Shown piece after piece: positions 47,881 to 60,053 of a DNA stretch of 64,000 nt; within the stretch, counting starts at the first letter, position 1; each line of letters starts with the position of its first letter. The DNA is from Paramacrobiotus metropolitanus (Eukaryota > Tardigrada > Eutardigrada > Parachela > Macrobiotidae). The notes under the pieces are model-generated. The model searched no databases, was not told the DNA's origin, and saw only the letters and a list, made by a program, of their open reading frames with translations. Both the position numbers and the translations under genes were made by a program. Location: NCBI RefSeq assembly GCF_019649055.1, contig NW_026570328.1, positions 248,001-312,000 on the forward strand. Direction: 5' to 3'.

Positions 47881-48990
47881 ACTCATGTACCGTAGACAGT
47901 AGACACTAGACAGTAGGCCCTACAGTATTATAGATCAACAAAGAAGCGTCGTTTTGACTTTTCTGCATTTTTTTCTTATTTGTCTTGCAGACTCTTGCTA
48001 GTTATTTTAATTTTCACAAAGTGGTTCTTTGCCACTTATGATAATCATGTAACTTGGGGCAAACAGTTTCATTATCATGTGACTTGGGGTTTTGTCTACG
48101 GTCTGCATATGAGTAGCATTGCCACCTGCCACTTACCGTTGTTGGTTTCCTTGAAATTGTAAGTGAATGTATTCGCATTATGCAGTAACGGCAGTATACG
48201 GTAAAACAACTCCTACTTATTTATATAGAAGAATTAGAAGATTCAGGGAATCGGAGGACGTCTTTTAAAGTTCCAACTAAAATCATTTGATATTGGAGGA
48301 GCCTCTTGAGTTTGGTCCGTGGAGCCTGGAGGTATGTTTAAGATAGATTACACATTACAGGAATCTGGAACTGTCGTAGAAATGGAAAACTTCATAGGCT
48401 TCATACATTTAGCGATTACGCTACACTCGGACACCAAAGATAGAAGTTAGAGTATTTTTGCAGTATTATTATTACTACTAACAAAATATCATGATTTCTG
48501 TGGTAGCAGATTAGTAGAGTATTTGCAAATTTATACATATTCAGATTCTGATATGTGGAAATAATCTGACATTCTATAATAAAATTACATGTATGATTGT
48601 ATCGTACAGTATTTAACACATTTGCAACGTTGTCTTGTTAAAATTTCTGAAATATTTTCATCTCATGAAAACTGAAAAGTTAGAAAACATCCTCAATCGT
48701 TGCCGAATTTTGTGCGTTGCGAAATGGAAAAGGGAGTGATACAGATCATAAGGTTGAATAAAATTTATAATGCTTCGAGAATTCCTGGCATCATCCGCTC
48801 ATGCACTCGTTTGTTAGATGATTGATTTATAATCGAATTATTAAAACTTATAGAAGGTTAAGCTGCTTGTTAATTTTTAATGGTACATAATGATGTTCTC
48901 CTTGAGCATGAAGATTTACTTTGACAATGTACAGTGATGTGAGTTTAATTCATCATTTCTGCTCCCTTTACCGATTTTCTGGGTTTGCAG
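47881..48990. other. Upstream of the Hippo kinase gene
   Basis: AT-rich, with a short near-repeat CATGTAACTTGGGG / CATGTGACTTGGGG near 48040-48090. It should hold the Hippo promoter and an intron, since the first coding exon begins with a TTTGCAG acceptor at 48990. No coding exon is supported. Confidence 0.45.
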
Positions 48991-49001
48991 ATTGTTCGAA
49001 G

Positions 49002-51456
49002 ATGGCGGTTAAAAAGTCCGAAATTAAACGTCTCAGCGAAGATCATTTGAAGAGAAAGCCGGAAGATGTTTTTGACATCATCTGCAAGCTCGGAGAAGGA
49101 TCTTACGGAAGCGTCTACAAAGCCATTGAGAAGGAATCCGGAATGGTTGTGGCGATCAAGCAGGTGTCACTGGATGCCAGCTTGCAAGACATCATTCAAG
49201 AAATCTCCATTATGCAGCAGTGCGATAGTCCGCATGTTGTCAAGTATTATGGCAGTTATTTCCGCGACAGCGAATTGCTCATCGTTATGGAATTTTGCGA
49301 CGGCGGTTCGGTGTCTGACATTATGCGTCTGCGTAAGAAAACCTTAGCCGAAGATGAAATCGCAACAATTCTGAGGGACACCTTGAAGGGATTGCAGTAT
49401 TTGCACGAAATCAGAAAAATTCACAGAGACATAAAGGCTGGGAATATTCTGCTCAACACAGACGGAAACGCCAAACTTGCAGGTATTGTTTTTCCAGCAG
49501 ATGTCCGAATTGAAATTTGTACGTCCTTTAAAGTGGTCTTATTTTTTTTATTTTTTCCGCTGGCCTACGTGCAGAATTTGAGGTGGCTGATAACGCATCG
49601 CATTAAACTCACTAGAAACTATTTAACCTACCCGCATTATGAAGTAACGAATAGCTTGTCTTTATTTATTGTATTTCCGTATTGCGCTGGATATGAGAAA
49701 CTCGTAGGAAGTTCTAGGTACGAAAACGAAATACTGTACTGTACTAAGGGTCTAAACTTATCGGTACTCGTATTGATAATAATGACAAGCGTTAGTTTAT
49801 AATAATATCATTTTTGCATAATAAGTTAATAACCCAGTTTCGTTAAATATCTTCAGTTCTAACTTATGGTTAGTTTTTGATGGGTTTCTGTTTCTCTACA
49901 ACTGGTGTATGGGTTCTAGCAGAAAGCCACTATTGCACTTATAGGGCAAAAATAAACAATATCAGTTAGTAATTTTAAAAAGCATTTGCGAGGTCGTCGA
50001 ACAGATCGCGTTAAAGTGCATTTGATTCTTCTCTTGCAATTGTGCGTTTTTATCCGCTCAACAAAATACCCCATTAAATAAAAATGTTTTTGTTTTGGTT
50101 TGGCTCATGTTGGCTGTAATTCCATAGGGTGCATGACCAGTGGCCAATAAGTTACCACTGCGCAGCCATGGTCGAACGAATCTGTCCCAGATTCTGTTTT
50201 AAAAGGGCTCTTCAAATACTTCTAGATGGAACTAAATGGTTTTTGCTTTGTATAGATTTTGGCGTTGCTGGTCAGCTTACCGATACAATGGCGAAAAGAA
50301 ATACGGTTATCGGAACACCGTTCTGGATGGCACCGGTAATGCTGCATTTAGAATAGTTGCATTTTATTTGACAAATCAACATCATGTTAGTGGGTGCTTA
50401 GAACACTTAGGATACAGTTTCGGAAGATTTAAAGACACGACCGGAAGAGTGCAGCTTTTGAATGCTTTGCAAATGAAGTTCTCACCATTTCATAACAGAA
50501 TATCTTTAATTACTATACTTCTACTACAGGAAGTGATTCAAGAAATCGGATACGACACAATGGCTGATATCTGGAGTCTGGGAATCACAGCCTTAGAAAT
50601 GGCTGAAGGGAAGCCACCGTATGGTGACATCCATCCTATGCGTGCTATTTTCATGATACCTAGTAAACCTCCGCCTACATTCCGCGAACCTGATCAGTGG
50701 TCGGCTGAGTTCATTGATTTTGTATCAAAATGCCTGGTGAAAGACCCGGAAGAGCGTGCCACCGCAATGGATTTATTGGAACACGAATTTATCCGAAACT
50801 GTAAACCAATATCCATCCTCACTGACATGATCGAGGAAGCCAAAGTAATTCGTGAAACGGACGCTCTGAAGAAAAGCGGTAAAGGAGTATTTTTTGCCGA
50901 GGAGGACCAAGATCCCGGCACCATTGTCCTCCAGGATGGAACGCTGCACGTGATGGACAATAACGACAAGACGTTGCTCGTACAGTCGCAGGATACCCAG
51001 CCGCTGCATCCAGATAATGTTAATAACAAGTTTTCCACGATGATCATCAACAACGACGAAGAGGACAGTGACGCGACCATGAAACGTCATGACACAGCGG
51101 TGGTCTCGTCGGATGAAAGTTCCTATCGGCCCATGTATTTGGACCATTTCGATGCGAAAGACAAGAAAAATAATAGTAATGGACCAGCCAGCAATCCAGA
51201 GAAGCCCGTAAATAATCCGCCCGCATCATCCCGCACATATCAACCAATCCGTGCCAACGCAGCACCACGCCCGTTCATGGACAGTGATTTTGATTTCCTT
51301 AAACTGCTCAGTTATGATGAGCTGCACATGCGTATGGACAATTTGGAGAAGGAGATGGAGCAGGAAATTGAAGAACTTCGTCAGCGCTATCAGAGTAAAC
51401 GCCAGCCGATTCTCGAGGCCATTGATTCTAAAAAGCAGCGGCAATTGAATTTCTAG
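49002..51456 (+). CDS. hpo: Hippo/MST Ser/Thr kinase with SARAH domain
   Basis: Core kinase of the Hippo growth-control pathway; with Salvador it phosphorylates Warts/LATS. Exons: 49002-49482, 50256-50335 and 50530-51456, giving 495 residues, as in STK3/STK4. The start lies 11 bases after an acceptor (48990), so a 5' non-coding exon exists. Kinase about 25-280: glycine loop GEGSYGSV 31-38, Lys53, catalytic Asp143 (HRDIKAGN), Asp161 (DFG), activation-loop Thr177 in [14 protein letters not shown], the autophosphorylation site in MST2. A mainly acidic and polar linker follows. The last about 48 residues, from [17 protein letters not shown] to [19 protein letters not shown], are the SARAH coiled-coil for dimerisation and Salvador/RASSF binding. 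All key residues are present. Confidence 0.97.
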
Positions 51457-53902
51457 AAACGTTCCTTCTTTACCCCCTTGTGAACGGATGTCCGGATTAG
51501 GAATTCGGCATTCTTAATGGCTTTTAAGGGAACTTCCTGTTTAATGGCGCTGCCACACTGCTTCGGCATTATGGTTCAGTCACAGCAGTGACAGTGCGTA
51601 GTACCTTGCGGTTTTTACTGTTTGTTAACTGGTGATCTTTTATTTTTTATTCTCTGTCTGGTTAGCCTGTTCCAAACTCGCTTTAGTATCTCAGTCAAGC
51701 CGGTGCCGTGTTTTTCTCTTTTTTAGCTTTTACGAAAAATTGTTTTGCCTTTGTGTGAAAGCACGTCTGTTTTTCCTGCCAGCCAATGACGTTCTGGGAA
51801 AATACTCAGCCAGCTGCGTTTACAAAACTGTAGCCAATTAATTCCTGAATATTTTCCATAAATCGATCACTTTTAATGCACTAGCGTGTGCAGAAGAGCG
51901 CGCATATCCAAAAGCGCTCCAAGCTAGGCCAGTGAGAGTTTTGACAATTTTCTGCCATAGTGCGGATGAATATGCACCTTCAAACAGAGTGCTGTTAGAA
52001 TCAAACAAGCACTTCCTGTCGTTATTTCACTGCATGGCCTCCGTGTTCTAGCCTCGTTCAGCGGGACTAAAGCCTGAATGAAGAAATTTTTCAATCCAAT
52101 TGACGAAGAAAAAGAAGGATAGAGCAACATTCTATTGTATCCTCCCAAAGCTAAACCGTTTGATGAATGAAAACTTGTAAAACGGGAAATCGACTTCAAA
52201 TTTGATTCGTCCATACACCGCTACCGCTGCGTTTTTACAGCGCAAAGACTATAGATAGAAGTACGCATTTACACATTGACAAAAATTAATACTTTACACT
52301 GCTGCGAAATTTCCAACTTTTCGAAAACAATACGCGAAATAACACCGTTACTGGAAGTTTGAAATTCACATTGTTTCTTTCATATTAATTTTATTACGAA
52401 TTTCTGTTAACTGGTCACTCATTAAGTGATGACCGACCGACCACCGTCACTGTCACTTTGAGTGTTTTCAAGTTGAAAACGTTTTAATGCGGTAAGTTTT
52501 GATTAAACGTCAAAGCTATTGTAGGAATACTTCTATAATACGAGATCACTCGTTCATATTACTTATTACTGCGTATTCAGTCAGATTATTGTAGTTAATC
52601 TGAAAATCTGTATGTACTTTTCTGTAGATAGTGCCGGTTTTATGATTACATTTGCTCTGTAAAAGAACGGAAACGATCAAAATGACCAGAAGCAGTCCGT
52701 TCAGTGCAATGTATTTTTGAATCATGTTAATATCTGTACGTTGTCCTTCAAATGCCGGTAGCTGCGGTACTAACTGAAAATCTGATCTTGAATTACCCCG
52801 TGTACGCGTAGGTCGTCCAGTTCTACAAACATAATCATCAGAGCCGGCACACCTCTGTTACTTGGATGTCTCTTTGCATTCTTCTGTGCCGCCTTTCGCT
52901 TTTGCGGGACACCATCTCAGTGCCAGGACGCGAAACTTGTATTCAATTATAAGTGGTATCAAATGTGTGCAGTCTCCTTGATTTCATAGTCAGTAGCAGT
53001 GATCACTCGGAATTCGGAAACACCGCATCACAAACTGTTAATCGATCGGCAGGGATGCCGACGTTATTGGATAAAACGTTTGCTGCAATTGTTCCAAAAT
53101 AGCAACCACTGAAGAATAGTTCTTGTTTGCCGACTCGGTCTTAATGGAGCATAATGGCCATTCGAGAGCCATTGCTTCCGACGTCCGGGATCTCTACGGC
53201 AAAAAGCCGGGGAGGCTCTGCTTCGGTGGTAATCATGAATATTTAAAGAATTACCGGGAGATGACCGCGTATGTTTTTATGACGGCTTTACCCGCATTCA
53301 GGAGATAACGATAAGTGTGACCGGAAAAATCGCATTAGTGGGGTAGCCGTGAAATACACAGCAGTACCGGCATTTACGCTCTACCACTATCAACTCAGTT
53401 CAGCGGTAATATAATATAATTTTATCAATTCTCAGCGGTTTAATATGAATGTACGAATCAAACTGCACAAATACACATTATATTACTGAAAAAAGTTAAT
53501 AATATGTGAGACCAAGAAAAGCGATAAAACGTAAATATTCTTGTTTTGATAATCAATCATTCTTGTCATTTTAAGGAAATATGTTTTTGGTACTGTATTT
53601 TCGTCAACAGCTGTGCAATTTAACAATCTTACTGGATTCACGAATGTTGATGGAGCAGCCAACAACAATTTAGTAAGCGCTATATCCATACAACTGCATT
53701 GCAAATTCCACAATTTGGATGATCGTATGCTACTGTATACAGTGCAAAACATATATATTTCCTTTAACATGGTAATATAAATCGAGTACAATATAAATCC
53801 AGTATAGTATTCCATACCGACTGTTCCAATATGTCGTATATAAGTCACAGAAAGCAACAAACTTCATCCACCTCGGTCAAATGAGAGAATCCGGCCGCCA
53901 GA
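51457..53902. other. Convergent gap between Hippo and the PAW-domain gene
   Basis: About 2.4 kb in which both genes end. It includes Hippo 3' UTR. Two plus-strand stretches look mildly coding: 52810-52970, with a hydrophobic, cysteine-bearing segment (LLLGCLFAFFCAAF), and 53123-53308, about 60 codons. Neither has a convincing start with splice partners or a known family. The rest is AT-rich. Confidence 0.4.
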
Positions 53903-56900
53903 TCAATACTTGCTGTATAATTCAATTTCAATCCTGAACTGGTACTTTTCTTCTTGTTTGTCAAAGAATCCGGCCTTCAACGTCTGACGAAAAAGCTGAG
54001 CATGTTGAAAGCTGCACACCTCTCGCTGACAGGAAAGTTCGGCGATTAATGAGAACTTCTCCCATCCGTAGACCGGCTGGCTAATAGGCTGCGGGGATAA
54101 CGAAGTATAGATGGGCACTTCGTCGGAATCACTTTTCAAATAGGCACGGACGTGGCCGTCTTCGAATGTTTCGAACGGAAACTTGAGCGAAATCCGTTTT
54201 ATGCGCAGCCCTAAAAATTTAGTGCTTTTTTATTTTATTCTCGTATTTATCTGTGCAGAATGTTGCCATCTAAATCAGCGTTAGTCTTATTAAGTGCGTT
54301 GATAAATACTTTTTTTTTAAATTTCGTACATGTGTTGGTTTTCCTTGTTCAGACAGACATGGCAAAGTAACAATCGCAATCATATATGCAGTGGATACTG
54401 GGCGCGGTAAAGACTACGTCTAAGATGTACTGTACTCGCCTTACAATGAATTGTATTAATTACTGGGAAGGATCCTTATATTATCTTAAATTTCCTACAA
54501 TTTGTGATCATCCCACTTTGCTTGCAGGGCTTCGACTGCCAGCAGCCGGCAAGGGAAACACTTGCGGATTTTTCCGTAAAAATGAAACAATGAAGCGGCG
54601 GAAGGCAGAGTTTGGGGTTGCAGGAACAGCCGCCTGGCAAAACTCCGACGGCGCGACTAACAAGGCTTTTACAGTGTTATGAAAGTTCACTAATTCCCAG
54701 GGTGCGTACGTCATTCCCGCTATCCCATGGGGTTAGCATTTCGCACCTTACTTAAGCAAATGTGAAATGAAGCGAGATTGGAGTAAGCACCAGCGGGAAA
54801 CAAGTACTACATACTTTTAATGCGATATGACGATGCACTTAAGAATTAATAAAGGTTTTTGAACTTTCTAACGTATACCGACGCCAACTGGATGTCTTCT
54901 GTGCTGAGTGCATAAAAACATTTGCTGTGCACAAGTTAACGTACATATTTTTTATTATTAGTTAGTGATGATTAACTCCAATTAAAATTTTATTAAGCGT
55001 GACTTTAAAGGAAACTGAGTGTGCTATTCGAATACAGACGGGAGTATACGTAAAGACGGTTTCCGCACAAGGAGTGACCAATCAATACAGCCTATAGCAA
55101 TACTTAATTCTGAATCAACACGCATAACACTACGTAAGGTGCGGGCTATAGAAAGGGAAAAATGATCCTTAGACGAGTAGATCGACAAATATGCATATTC
55201 AGAGAAGATGAAACTATTTTATCGTCCAGATTAGATCCGTAACTCGAGCTTCGAGTAAGGGACTCTAAATTCTGACATGTTTGTTAACGGCACACGTAGG
55301 CCGAATACTTCATCCCGTGCTTACCGCATTCGGTGAAATCGAATCTCCATTCAATATACCCATTTGTAGCTCCGGGTTTCCTGGACAGATAAGTCATAAT
55401 TTCCTCGTCATCACCAATGTGACAGTGTTCTGTAACCCACTCCATGTTCCTCTCGGCGTAAACGAGCGAACTCCATCCTGAAAGTTTTCCACGTTCTAAA
55501 TTTGTGCTTGGCATAGTGATTTAATAATAAAATCATTGCACACGTATTAGCCACGATAATGAATGCTTTTGCTTGCATGATTTGAAACAGTGCTTATTTC
55601 AAAATAGCTCAGTTATTTTCGATAAATTAGGTAACATAACTGAGCCTGATATTCCATGAAACATGACGCTCGAAAAGGGCAAAAAAACTGCAATACCACG
55701 CTAACGCTTTCACGCGTTTGCACATCTCCAGAATAATATTTGCCATCGTTGTTATCACATATATGCCAGTTTGAGTTTAAAGGTCACGACATGACACGAA
55801 ATCGGCTGGCGTATGTTCTCAGCCACACTCTTTTAGATATGCTGCTGATGTATAATATCCCACACTTTAATAACAAAATTATTTAAAACTATAATTTTCA
55901 CTTGGAGTTCTAAGCACGCCATCATTTTCAGAAGCATGTTGTATACCAATGGCGGACTAATAGCTGTAATCGATTTCTTCCTAAACTTGCTAAATACTTG
56001 CACGCATCTGAATAAAGCAAAAGTATAATATACACGTGACCACTGAAAAATCATTTGAAACAGCCCCTAATGATTTTTTTTCGGTTTCACGTATACGTGT
56101 GTTACAAAGCAGCACTCTTTCGAGTAATAAGAAGGCGTATCTTACCGTTGATTTTTAGCCGGTTGGGGTGCGTAGGCCGTTTGTATTTGTCATTCCTGGC
56201 TGAATATCGAATTTCCACTTTGCGATTGGATGCTTCATGGGTAACCGGCTTAATCACATGTCCTAATAAGGTAATGGGCTCACTATTAAAGGTCATCGAT
56301 GGTAGTTGTTTGGTTTCCTGAGCCACGACGGGGTAATCATCCAGGTCATCATCGCCGGTATTCACCTCATCGAAACTCTCAAACGGCGAATCGCGACCAC
56401 CCTGCACTAAGCGGGAATTCTGCGCTGACTGCATCCTGATAAATCTATTCGGACTGCGACTGTGGCGAATGTTGTTGTGCCGCGCGGAATTGACGGGACT
56501 GGGTGAATTGGAGGAATTGTGATGGGCGCCGGTATGTGTCGTCAGTCGTCCATATGAACTGGCATGATGCACCGGCTGGGATTGCATAGAATTCTGATCA
56601 TTAGTGCCTTCCACCGATAAGTTTCCTGTCGACTTACTATTGCTCATCCTCCCCTGGGACGAGTACACCGACCGACCGTGGGATGGTGTTAGAGTGGAGG
56701 TTAAAATGCGAAAATCGGATGTTGGCGTGGTGGTCGTTGCCGTTGTCGACAACGTCTGCTTAGCCGCTGCGGCCGCGATATTACGCGCCGATGTTCTTAT
56801 TCCACGCGGACTATTACGTCCCGTATGTGTACTACTACTTGTACCGTTTATGACATTATTGTAGCGACGCTCATCCGCATCGTACGCCGTCGGTGATGTG

Positions 56901-56971
56901 GAATAAACTTCGATACTGGGCAAGCGATTCTGCTGGCCGAAATTATGGATTCTTCGATTTCGAGCAGCCAT
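53903..56971 (-). CDS. PAW-domain protein lacking the peptide:N-glycanase core
   Basis: Three exons, 56971-56146, 55495-55325 and 54210-53903, with matching phases (1, 1), encode 434 residues. Residues 1 to about 240 are Ser/Thr/Asn-rich and probably disordered, with RSPNRFIRM and similar basic-serine stretches. From about 246 to the end the protein aligns with the PAW domain of animal peptide:N-glycanase (NGLY1): VEIRYSARNDKYKR, SGWSSLVYAERN, GYIEWRFDFTECG, RISLKFPFETFEDGHV and FQHAQLFRQTL. In NGLY1 this domain binds high-mannose glycans. The PUB domain and the Cys-His-Asp transglutaminase core are absent, and no exon upstream supplies them. It is therefore a stand-alone PAW protein, probably glycan-binding; that role is inference. 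The start ATG gives MAARNRRIHNFG, and no splice acceptor is visible just upstream. Confidence 0.82.
54530..54682 (+). other. GC-rich open stretch inside a PAW-gene intron
   Basis: After a TTTGCTTGCAG acceptor on the plus strand, 50 codons are open (start GLRLPAAGKGNTCGFFRKNE) to a stop at 54680-54682. The minus strand is open as well. The PAW gene reads through this region as intron with correct phases, so the stretch is not needed there. It may be a relic or an exon of an unseen plus-strand gene. No family recognised. Confidence 0.18.
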
Positions 56972-59900
56972 TATAACAATCGTACAAGCGATAATCAAAT
57001 AGTACTTGTGTCGCTCGAAAGAAACGTGTGCCCAAAAGGGAACCCGGGGAGAATTTCAAAAGGGATCGGGCGAGAGAGCGAAAGCCGAGATGCGTAATGG
57101 CCGTGTGTGCAATACAATACGCTTATAAGCGGCTATATCGGCGTATCAAATAATAATGCTGGGTAGTAGTTGGTACAATATTGATTCAGTAAAATAATCG
57201 AGCGGTTTCATTCGTTTAATATGCAGATCCCGACAGAGTTTTAAAAACGCGGCAAAGATGTTATCGTGCTGCCCAGCTGAGTGGATGCGTACACACAAAT
57301 GTACAATTCAACTGGCCCACACAACAATATGCAACCAGTTGATCACGATTATATGGCCGGGGAAATCGGCGTCGGCAGTCCGGTACGCATCCACCATCCA
57401 CGCATCCAGCATGCATCAAAACGCAATGGGATTCCTTAGTGTGTAATTAATGAAACATGACATTCGATTAGGGAGCAGTCAACTGCGATGGAAGAAATCC
57501 GCTTAATAATGCAATGCCATTTTCGGTTATGGGAGTCTATAGCGTCAATTGCCAGCGATGTCAGCTCGCCTGTAAAAATGCCCCGCTTTAAGTTGTTGGC
57601 ACTTAATGACCAATTGCATACGTGGGTATCTTGTCAGCACTTGACAGTGTCCATAATAGAAGATCGATTAATCGTGTCAGATATAAAAACGCGATGAAAG
57701 AGAGAGATGTAAATTTACCAACATACCCGCTGAACTTAAACAATACTTCTCGTGGCCAGCGGAAAAATGGAAATCAGTCAATATAAATGCATTTCTAGCG
57801 CCACAGCACACTTATGCCATAAATTTCTGCATACCGATGACGAGGTGCGATTCCAACTATGAAAAACGCTCTTCAACGCCAGCCGGCCAGGATAGATGAT
57901 GTGTGATCAATGTGCAGCTGACATTTGTGGCAGGATCAAGCTGGATAATGATCTGGAAACAAGTAGGAAAAACGTCAGGAACCGTCGACGGCGCTCAACA
58001 AATGCCGACCGTTGAGTAAATTGCGGGAATCTAATACAATATATATATTCTTGCAGCTCAGCGCTTTATACTATGACTTCAGATACAGCGCGGATGCGGA
58101 CGCCGGGTAGGCATTCCGGAAATTTTTGATCCTATTCTGTCCGGCCCACTGGAGATTCATTACATAGTATTATTAGCCGGTTTTCCACAGCGCGGGATAA
58201 TATAATAAATAAGCACATTGGTTGGCGCGGGATCAGCAGCAACCGTAATACCGCGCCAGGCCAACACCGGGATCGATAGGCAAATGATAAGCTGGATGGT
58301 GTAACATTAGATGTCTCGCTGACTGTTTACTACGCGTTAAGAAAATCAATGGTTACTTAATTACTATTCAAAAAGTGTTGAAAAGGACGACATCCGGCAA
58401 GAAAATTATGGAGGATGTCCGTTCTACATCCATCGACTAAGCCGGCTGGTCCTGCTGCTGCATATCCAATGACGACATCCTGCTGCCTCCTGTGGGAACC
58501 GGCACTGCCAGCGAATTCAGTGGAGACTGCAACAATCAAGCGTTGAGCGCGTAAAGATACGGAAACGTTTTGTATAAATGGTCTCTATATAAGCTACCAG
58601 TAGGTACTGAAGCGCAAATTTATATATGGCAGATATACCCAAGTGCCACGCACTTTACACATAAACGTTTGCTTTTATGTAAAGGATACCGATAAAATAA
58701 CTATTAGCTATACTCGCCAGGCGATATGTCATGACAGCGACAAAAATGATTGCCTCATGGCCTGATGCAGACTGGCTTTATCTCATTGACAAGTTTGTAG
58801 CAACTGGGAAGAGTGTTAGAAAAGTAAGGACGGTTTTGTTTGATCGCATCACGCAAAGGTCTCACAATTATATAGTGCACCTGCAATGCCGCTTGTATGT
58901 CATTTCACGAAAACGCGTGACTTTATGAGTAGTTTACTCAGGGATACATACAGACGACGGGTAAGGAACTACTTGCGCCGTCCTTAACATCCCGTTTGGC
59001 AGATCGACCAGGCGTGCCGCAAAACAGCACAGCACGGACAAATTTGCAGCCCAGTGAACTTCCTGATAGATACGCACAACCTAGTGTATCGGCCTTCCGC
59101 TGCCAAAGACGTCCCTTTGCGTAATACCGTAGATCAATCAAAGATTGTTTTCCCCAATGCTTTCGGCTAGTTGTTATTATCATGCGATTCTTACAATACA
59201 ATGGAGACCGGTCATTACTGCCCGGCTCAGGGCTGCACGATGCAACCCTGATTTGGTACAGAATACAAATCCGCGTTCTCTTCCAGCTGCGCTTAGCGGA
59301 AATAACAGTACAAGGGAGCAAAACCATTCTGCGGCCACTCACACGTACACTTACCGTGACTCACGACGAATAAAAACATACATTTCGGCTTCGCTTAGAG
59401 TTAAAATCTATGTTTTATACTTCTATAGATATATATACAATTCAATGCTGTACTGTCTGACGATTCATTTTCTATCTTTAAGCAATCAAAAATCATTACG
59501 CATTTATAAACCCTGCATGTTGTTTTTTATTTATGATAGCTGCGTAATGAGACAGCATTCAAGTTTATGATTAATTAAGTAGAAGTATCACTGACAGAAA
59601 ATGTCATATTACTCGGTATGCGCTTCAGCGCGACCATCTTGTGTTGTTTTCGGAAAACTTCGGAGGTACAAGTACCAGTACGTCTACAGTACGATTGTGT
59701 ACTACTTTGTATGCATATCTTGCTGGTGTGCAGGAACATGAAAAATTAACTAACAAATTTTTTATCACCATTTTTGTTCTGAAAACACACACGTTCAGTG
59801 AATTTATTTGCAAACACCACCTTTGCAAGTGATTAAGAAACGTTTCAAAATGGCGCAGCAGGAAATGTTCGGTATAAAAACTTTTTTTATTACAGCGTTG

Positions 59901-60053
59901 TACGGAAATATCTACCGGAAAGAGCTTAAAACTGACATCAAAGCAGCACAGTGTTGAACAAATAAACATTGGCCAAAACATACTCGCAGACCGCCGTAGA
60001 GAAGCTTAAATATCATTCCATAACAACAAATTACAGTAATTTTGAGAGAACTC
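56972..60053. other. Gap between the PAW-domain gene start and the TM9SF3 stop
   Basis: About 3 kb. It should contain the PAW-gene promoter, next to 56972, and the TM9SF3 3' UTR near 60053. Two joined exon-like pieces on the minus strand (59080-58952 and 58526-58437) are listed separately. The rest, including 57260-57700 with short plus-strand frames, gave no recognisable product. Confidence 0.4.
58437..59080 (-). CDS. Candidate last two exons of an unidentified protein
   Basis: Exon 59080-58952 (43 codons, VVRIYQEVHWAANLSV at its start, GTATGT donor) joins in phase 0 to exon 58526-58437 (TTGTTGCAG acceptor, 29 codons and stop; starts SPLNSLAVPVPTGG and ends with a DMQQQDQPA tail). The tail has the look of a flexible C-terminus of a regulatory protein. 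The upstream acceptor at 59081 is weak and purine-rich, and exons further upstream are not resolved, although 59345-59100 stays open in other frames. No family is recognised. Confidence 0.35.

Noticed and set aside
49483-49802. Continuation of the first Hippo exon past its donor
   Set aside because: Kinase homology stops exactly at the GTATTG donor and resumes at the exon beginning at 50256; the open tail is intron.
50336-50529. Open frame joining the second and third Hippo exons
   Set aside because: GT and AG ends with phase 0 fit the conserved APE motif; the intervening residues are not kinase-like.
56604-56864. 86-codon plus-strand frame
   Set aside because: It is antisense to the low-complexity first exon of the PAW-domain gene.
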